Position numbers and translations under genes: made by a program. Of a stretch of DNA of 64,000 nucleotides, positions 57,276 through 64,000 are shown in pieces. The first letter of the stretch is position 1. Each line of letters starts with the position of its first letter. Origin of the DNA: Ashinkailepas kermadecensis (Eukaryota; Arthropoda; Thecostraca; Neolepadidae); assembly GCA_034440615.1 (NCBI GenBank), contig JAOTOM010005106.1, forward strand, positions 414,001 to 478,000, in the 5' to 3' direction. The notes beneath the pieces were generated by a model that did not search any database, had not been told where the DNA came from, and saw only the letters and a list, made by a program, of their open reading frames with translations.

Positions 57276-59811
57276 CAAATTGGCAGCACCCGTTGCCTCG
57301 ATACATTGCGCCCCACCAATTATTTTCGAACTTCTCCACCCATGACGGGAGTACTCGGGGCAGTTTTCCCCTCGATGAGCAGATATACCAATTTTGGGTT
57401 TCCCACATCTTAGCGATTAAAAAAAAAATGTTCTTCAATTATTCCCCAGGGACAAAGTACCTGAGGGGACAATTAATCTGCATTCTCGCTAATGCCCAGC
57501 TTCGGCGTCTGGCACAAAAAGGCAAACCAAAAAGGAAGAAACCGATCAATGCTAGAATCGCTCAAAAAGATGTCCCAGGGCTAATGATTCGGCAATTCGT
57601 GATACAGCAGAACAAACAATTAGATTCTGTACACAAGCTAGTCCACAGCTTACCATTTCGTGCATGAACTTTCTTTTTGCATTGCAACCGAGATTGGATC
57701 ATTATTTGAACCCATGTGTTTAGAGGGCCACATTTTAAAGCCATGGAGATCATAAAATATAATTTTGTTGCGCTTTTTTCCTCTGCATCAGCAGTCATAT
57801 GCATATTTACGGTGTCTGGAGTATCCAAATTTAGCCTGAATTTTTCAGATTAATGCAATCAAGACGAATGCAAATAAATGTACAAAATGCAGCATTGGGT
57901 CTTAGCCACAACTGTAAAGTAATATGCTGCCGCTGTCGGTTGCTTTCCGAAATTCACTGTCTGGGATCTTCCTCCTGCATCTCCTAGGATTGTAGCATAC
58001 CTTATCGATACCATTTGCATTCCAGTGCACTTCAATTAATTACGGGAACTTGAGGATTTGTACAGAGAAGAGTTCACAACATTTTCATTGTAAAATACCA
58101 TTCAACCTTACCGTGGGGAAGAAGAGAATACAGTTTGAGAGAACACGTAATTCTGGATGACGGGAAACCAAAATGTGGCTGTTATTTTCCAACATTAATT
58201 GTCACACACTCATCTTTGTTTTTTTCTGCAAAAACAGCCATACTTTGCTCTGAAATGTTCTTATAAAGCGGAATACTGTATGTGCCATCTGACACATTTT
58301 CCGAAAGTGTGCTATGAAGTTGTGATATTTAATTTGATGAGAAGTACAACACAGGTGGGCATTGAGAAAAGAACCAGACTAGCTGGTGTGAACTCACCAA
58401 AATTTGAACCATTACATCAGGGATACCCAAGCACCCATAGCCACCCCTTCAGATGCAAATTGTAGGGATATTTTACAAGCATTTGAATTGTGGCCGGAGA
58501 AGAAGATTGCTTTCTTCACAACACAAGGTTTGTACACAAGATTGGTGAAAGCAGAGAAAAGGGCATGGGAGTAAAAATAGTGAAGCGTGGAGAGGGTGCT
58601 GAGCCATGCCCTGACACTTTTTTTTAAAGTCCCAGCGTGAAAGCAAGCTTTTTTTTAAAGTCCCATGCTGCATGACATTAAAAAAAAGCACGCTCGTTCT
58701 CGTCAGTTTCACTCAGCTCGGCTCTGTCTGGTAGGGCCAATTTTGGTACTGGTAATAATGAAATATCACAGGGGAACAATTCAATTGCATGCGTTTCGCT
58801 CGTTAAAAACAAATATTACCGCAGAACCCCGTGGCGACATCTGCATTGTTAGCATCAAATTACTGAGTATCAATGTTAACGATGATGTACTCTGTTAACA
58901 TTGTTAATGACATAATATGTACATTCTGTTATTGTTGTCCAATACTGAGCTGTATGACTCAAGTTATGATTTGAATACCGCGGTTCCATCCTGGAATCCA
59001 AAGCATTCAATTCATATTTACAACTTGCGCATAATTCGCTGCATGTAAGTGAAATAAGGCGCACGATCGGCGCTGGACGAGCGAGAGAAAGAGCCTGTCT
59101 GTAGAGCTCCCGTGCTGCCGAAGCAGGGATGAACATGCGGTTATCAACAGAGAGCGGTGGTGGTGCGGGTGCCATCACCTGGTGTCCGAGAGCTGAACAG
59201 CGCGACCCGTAGTGCCTGGATCCAAGACCGGGAGTAATTCATAATACAAAAGCAACTAAGCATGGCCAAAGTTGCAATTTAAGGAAGACACCTAACTCTA
59301 AGCAAATAAAGCAGGGGCTGAACACGCTGCAACAAAAACAAACATTATGGTTTGGCGGGCTTGGCTCTCGGGTCGGACTAAGTTCCTCCGATTGAACTAT
59401 TTGTATATCCACCGAATGATCGCGCTATGGCTTCGCCTCGCTTGTAATGCATTTGGGTGTACTGGGTATTATAAATATTTGCAAAGTGATCTTCAACGAT
59501 ACCTCGTCCCATCATATGGCAGCCGCCTCCATGTGATCCGCGTTAAATGGCCCCTCGGACCTCCAGAAGGCAGGGGGAGTGAATCATCTCATATGCTGTG
59601 CCTTTTGGCTCTCCATACACGTGTCGTTTAGCCTGTCGGTGTTCGATAGTCTACACTCGAACAGAGTCCGTTCCAATGGCGTTCACACGTCACATTAGAG
59701 GCGACGTCCATGAAATCCAACACTGCTTCGATGCAGCAGCCGGTTGATGCGTCTGTTCCGAACGTGAGGGGACCGTGGCTCAAGTCAGACCACGGGCAGA
59801 CTTTGTCTCGG
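57276..59811. other. Long stretch without a recognised gene
   Basis: Mostly AT-rich unique sequence. A 38-bp tandem duplication with CTTTTTTTTAAAGTCCCA is at 58,616-58,672. A frame of 124 codons (57,293-57,667, plus) has a basic stretch, KGKPKRKKPINARI, but no recognisable domain; I do not call it a gene. Confidence 0.4.
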
Positions 59812-59966
59812 CCGGCTCCTACCCAGGCGATGACAGTAGCTGGGGAGTGTTCGTCGTGCCACAGGGTTAACGTTGGCCGACGACCAGCGCCCGCTGCGGC
59901 TCCTACCCAGGCGATGACAGTAGCTGGGGAGTGTTCGTCGTGCCACAGGGTTAACGTTGGCCGACC
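59812..59966 (+). repeat. Direct duplication (84-bp offset)
   Basis: CGGCTCCTACCCAGGCGATG through GGTTAACGTTGGCCGAC occurs at about 59,814-59,882 and again at about 59,898-59,966, with essentially no differences. Confidence 0.9.
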
Positions 59967-60210
59967 AGCAGCCGTGGCATCGGGTTCACGAGCTTGCTCT
60001 GCCTTTAAACAGATCATCCGGTCTAGTGGCACACCCCGAGGGCAAGGTCTCGCCTGATGTCACCGGAGCAGTACTCTATTCACCGGGTCTCCGAGAAATC
60101 GGGATTGCTCCGCCTTGTGCACGACGTGCTACGGCGGAAAGAATGAGAGTAAGAGCATGAACGAAATTGGCCCGCAACGGTACCAAAATTGGACTGTCGT
60201 GTATATAGCG
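59967..60210. other. No gene recognised
   Basis: Unique spacer. Confidence 0.35.
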
Positions 60211-60272
60211 CACACACACACACATACGCACGTACGCACGCACGCACATGCACACACACAGACAGACAGGCA
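60211..60272. repeat. CA/CGCA/GACA microsatellite
   Basis: Short (CA)n, (CGTACGCA)n and (GACA)n runs back to back. Confidence 0.9.
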
Positions 60273-60329
60273 CTGTCTGTCCGTTGGACCTGATGGAGAG
60301 GGCTTAATCGTTAGAAAAAGGACCTGCGG

Positions 60330-61850
60330 CTTGCCGCAATAGGTCCTCGGTCGTCAAAGGGAGCCCCTGAGACGACGGAGGGGTCCTAGTTGTCAGAGAG
60401 GATCTCGAGCTGACAGAAAGTGTTCTTTGGCCGACTGATAATGACCAAAACCGTACAAGGGCCCCTTGCCTGATGGGAGGGGTTGTTGAAGCTGCTGTTG
60501 CTGTTGAAAGAGGGTTTCGGGCCTGACAGAAGAGGACCTGGATCGCTAAGGAGAGTCCCTGCACTGACGGAGAGGACCCCGGACTGTCGGAGAGAGCCCA
60601 GAACCGGTATGAAGGACCCATGGGCCGACGGAGGGGACCGAAACCGCACAGGGGGCCCCTTGCTTGATGGGGAGGACCACACTTTTGAAAGAGGGGACTC
60701 CAGCCCTTAGGATAGTGTCCTAAGCCGTGGCTAGGGCTCAGAACTGACAGCAGGCCTAAGGACAATGAAGAGGCCCCCGACTTACGGAGATGATCCAGAC
60801 CGAAACGGAGGGTTCCCGGTGCTACGCAAATGGCCTCCTAAGCCCATGACGGGGGCCCGGGTTGTTAAAAAGCACTGGGGTTTCCAAGGGGTGAAGGGGC
60901 ACCGGCCCCCTTGACGAGCCCGTTGGGCCATCCAGGCGACCGTCCCGAAGGACAGAGGAGACTTTGATCCAACTGAGGTCGACAGCGGCTCCTAATGGAC
61001 GAACGACGTCCTCTGAGATTTTAAAAAAATTCCTGCTGGCTGGTGATTATTGCGACGAATATCGAGTCCGCCTGAAGCTTGAGTGCTCTTGAAACCACAA
61101 GAGGTGTCGATAACTGGGAAGGGCTCCAAGCAGCTTGAGAGGGCCCTTGAGGGCTGGCAGAGCCACCTGAGAGCTAAGGGGAGTCCCTAAGCCTAACGAC
61201 GGTTGTGAGAATACCGAGGGTCCGAGTCAGAGCTGGAAAGCCCTTGAAGCTAGAAAGACTCAAGGATTGGGAAGGTCTCCTAACAGCTCGAGGGGGCTCC
61301 TGGCGATCAAAAATGATCACTGAGTGCTAGAGAGGACTGGACTGGGATGTCTGAGAGGCTTGGAAGGATCCATAAAAGAAGAACAGGGTCCTCTTATATC
61401 CATAGAGAGTTCCTAAGGGCTGGCGATGGCTTTGAGAAATGCTGAGGGCCAGTTTCAGAGCTAGACTGTTCTCGATAGTCCGAAAGGCTGTCGAGAACTG
61501 GGGTTGGCCCCTGAGAGGTAGAGCGGACCGGACTTTGATGCTCCTGAAGCTTGGGAGGGATGAACAGAGCCACCTGAGAGCTAAGGAGAGTTCCGAAAGC
61601 TGGTGATATTTGCTAGAAATAATGACAGGCCTGTCTCGGAGCTGCAAGATCCTCCTGAAAGCTAAACAGCTTTCTCTAGGACTGAGAATGGCCCATTCAA
61701 GATGGAGATGGCTCCTGCCAGATAGATGAGCCTTGGAATACGCTGCTGAGGGATCGGGCCCCTGAGAGCTACGCGAATCGGCGATGGGTGCGAGGAATGC
61801 TGAGCGTCTGCCTCAGCGATCAGATATACTTGAGAGCCGTAAATGCTGCC
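60330..61850 (+). repeat. Degenerate array, short units (about 21 bp) with larger periodicities
   Basis: Especially at 60,540-60,700, units such as CACTGACGGAGAGGACCCCG, GACTGTCGGAGAGAGCCCAG and GGGCCGACGGAGGGGACCGA recur about every 20-22 bp. Larger repeats overlie them: AACCGTACAAGGGCCCCTTG at 60,451 recurs as AACCGCACAGGGGGCCCCTT at about 60,642. AGAGCCACCTGAGAGCTAAG recurs at about 61,159 and 61,568, with a related block midway. The sequence is unrelated to the Q arrays but has similar unit size. Open frames across it are not genes. Confidence 0.6.
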
Positions 61851-61867
61851 GAGGTCTGGGAAGATCA

Positions 61868-62010
61868 GCTACCGCCACCTCAGCGGTGACGGCCGCCCCA
61901 ACGGTCGCAGCCGTCCTAGCGGTGATGACCGCTCATGCGGCCATAGCTGTCCCAGTGGCGTGACCACAGCTGCTCCAGCAGCTACGGTCGCTCCAGTGAT
62001 GGCGAAAAAA
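61868..62010 (+). repeat. Short degenerate GC-rich tandem (about 18 bp)
   Basis: Repeated blocks such as AGCGGTGACGGCCGCC, AGCGGTGATGACCGCT and CAGCTGCTCCAGCAGCTACG give alanine/valine-rich frames. No gene is supported. Confidence 0.5.
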
Positions 62011-62279
62011 AGAAACAGGCCAGCGATAGCTGTGATGACGGCCGCTGTAGAGATGCCAGTTGCTTCGCCTTGGACCGGAGTGACGCCGGCTAAACAAACA
62101 GAGATTTTTAAAAAAAAGTTTGCAGGATGCTGTGTGTTGGGCATAGCTGCCCAGGCATGTTGCTAGTCCTTCCCCTCTCCCCAAATCTTGCACTCTTATT
62201 TTCCCACTAGTATTAACGCCTCATTTTGAGGTAGTATGAGGGTGTTGAAAAGGCATTGTGACATTCTTGGTCTCACCCG

Positions 62280-63209
<930 letters not shown>

Positions 63210-63239
63210 ACACTGAAAATAAAGGGACCAAAATCCGAG

Positions 63240-63341
63240 GAATTTTGGAAATGTGAGGAGGCCTAAGTAGATAGGGGGCCATCTTCAGAGGTTCACTCCC
63301 CCCCCCCCACACTCCTGTACGAAATCCTGGCTACGCCACTG
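63240..63341 (-). mobile_element. Terminus of a CAGTGGCGTAGCC-type element
   Basis: The minus strand reads CAGTGGCGTAGCCAGGATTT from 63,341, then TACAGGAGTG and a run of 11 C/G (63,298-63,308). This resembles the Q terminus (CAGTGG plus homopolymer) but not the Q interior. It ends 107 bp upstream of the MADF exon. The other end was not found. Confidence 0.45.
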
Positions 63342-63448
63342 CGCCAGATTACTCATTGCTGGGTCAAATCGTGCCAGTGCAGCCTGCTTGGAATGTAAAC
63401 CAGCTGCGTGAACCCAACCATACGTATTCATCCCACCTTGCCTTTCAG

Positions 63449-63577
63449 ATTTCGATGAGAAACTGATCGAAGGCGTGCGTATTCGTCCAGAGCTGTGGGC
63501 GAAAACGGGCTCGGCAATTTCCAAACAGATGGTAGTGGCTTCCTGGATGAACTTGGCGAAACAACTGAACGAAGACG
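63449..63577 (+). CDS. Internal exon encoding part of a MADF-type DNA-binding domain
   Basis: The only convincing exon in the window. The 129-bp segment follows a pyrimidine-rich acceptor (CTTGCCTTTCAG) and ends at a consensus donor (G|GTGAGT), entering with two bases of a split codon and leaving with one. The 42 whole codons read FDEKLIEGVRIRPELWAK, then SKQMVVASWMNLAKQLNED. The spacing L-I-x-x-V-R-x-R-P-x-L-W ... W-x-x-(I/L)-A-x-x-L matches the first half of the MADF domain, a Myb/SANT-related helical module in arthropod transcription regulators that often carry a BESS motif. The second half must lie in a later exon beyond 64,000, and upstream exons are not visible. The expected D-x-x-x-x-D-Y linker is poorly conserved (KTGSAI). 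A lone exon could also be a pseudogene remnant. Confidence 0.6.
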
Positions 63578-63700
63578 GTGAGTCACAGGAAGGATACCAC
63601 ACCAGTGAGACGGTGAGTCACAAGAAGGATACCACACCAGCAACAAGGTGAATCACAGGAAAGATACCACATCGATAAGTCGGTCGCTCACAGGAAGGGC
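63570..63700 (+). repeat. 35-bp tandem repeat that includes the exon's splice donor
   Basis: GGTGAGTCACAGGAAGGATA at 63,577 recurs at 63,612 (GGTGAGTCAC), 63,647 (GGTGAATCAC) and, degenerate, 63,682 (GGTCGCTCAC), exactly 35 bp apart each time. The first unit overlaps the end of the MADF exon, so the donor-like sequence exists in at least two good copies. Confidence 0.9.
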
Positions 63701-63789
63701 CGATCTCTGTAACATCGAGGCCACTCTTACTTACTTCGTAATAATTTACAATTAAACCAGATTGAACTGAAAACAAATCTCATAAAATG

Positions 63790-63918
63790 GCAGATTTTGG
63801 CATCTTGACCCCGATTGACCAAGTGTGGTCTTGACCCCGATTCATCCAGCATGGCCTTGACCTCGATTGACCCAGCGTGGTCTTGACCCAGATTCATCCA
63901 GTGTGGTCTTGACCTACA
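63790..63918 (+). repeat. 26-bp tandem repeat, alternating types
   Basis: Four and a half units of TCTTGACCCCGATT plus either GACCAAGTGTGG or CATCCAGCATGG alternate, giving a 52-bp dimer. It lies within the presumed intron after the MADF exon. Confidence 0.85.
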
Positions 63919-64000
63919 CCCTTGTCAGTTTCACGTTGAACAGTCCCTTGCCCTCGCCTAACCCAAAAGCTTTGTACCAATATCCCGCTTAGCTTCCGAG

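Overview
The window reads as eukaryotic, almost entirely non-coding DNA from a metazoan. I see no bacterial gene organisation, no operons and no RNA genes. Relics of three kinds of non-LTR retrotransposon, a GT-AG-flanked exon, many micro- and minisatellites and CCTAA/TTAGG-like motifs suggest an invertebrate. An arthropod (crustacean or chelicerate) is my best guess, but a weak one. Open reading frames are abundant only because many tandem repeats have periods divisible by three or give stop-free translations; nearly all of these are not genes.

Layout. 0-4.3 kb: local duplications, a 1.83 kb segment bounded by inverted repeats, then an L1/Tx1-like reverse-transcriptase relic fused directly to a CR1-like 3' end. 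4.3-10.3 kb: mostly unrecognised sequence, with a small CpG/ETS/NRF1-like patch near 8.2 kb and a 13-bp minisatellite. 10.3-14.8 kb: two partial copies of a large element (called Q here) whose body is a degenerate T-tract/GC array of about 21 bp period. 14.9-25 kb: CpG-rich patches, four large GC-rich minisatellites (69, 36, 9 and 33 bp) and a CR1-like relic split by a TA microsatellite. 25-36 kb: mainly unrecognised, with a 13-bp minisatellite, a 205-bp higher-order repeat and a frameshifted LINE relic. 36.9-57.3 kb: a nest of dispersed repeats in opposite orientations, including three long Q copies (40.9-44.4 kb forward; 47.2-49.5 and 52.0-54.9 kb reverse). 57-64 kb: a second, different array of about 21 bp period, a near-perfect 294-bp inverted repeat around a TA tract, and at 63,449-63,577 the only convincing exon, part of a MADF-type domain.

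The most notable object is the Q family. The copy at 52,025-54,858 has CAGTG termini and imperfect 8-bp flanking duplications, as expected of a hAT-superfamily DNA transposon, yet carries no transposase. Its interior is two arrays of short units in which T-tracts and GC blocks alternate roughly every two helical turns. Three copies keep the same two-module order.

The window offers almost nothing about genes working together: the one exon belongs to a gene whose other exons are not visible here. CpG-rich, CRE/ETS/YY1-like patches at about 8.2, 15.1, 31.0, 34.4 and 50.6 kb may be promoters or enhancers, but no transcript can be assigned to them.
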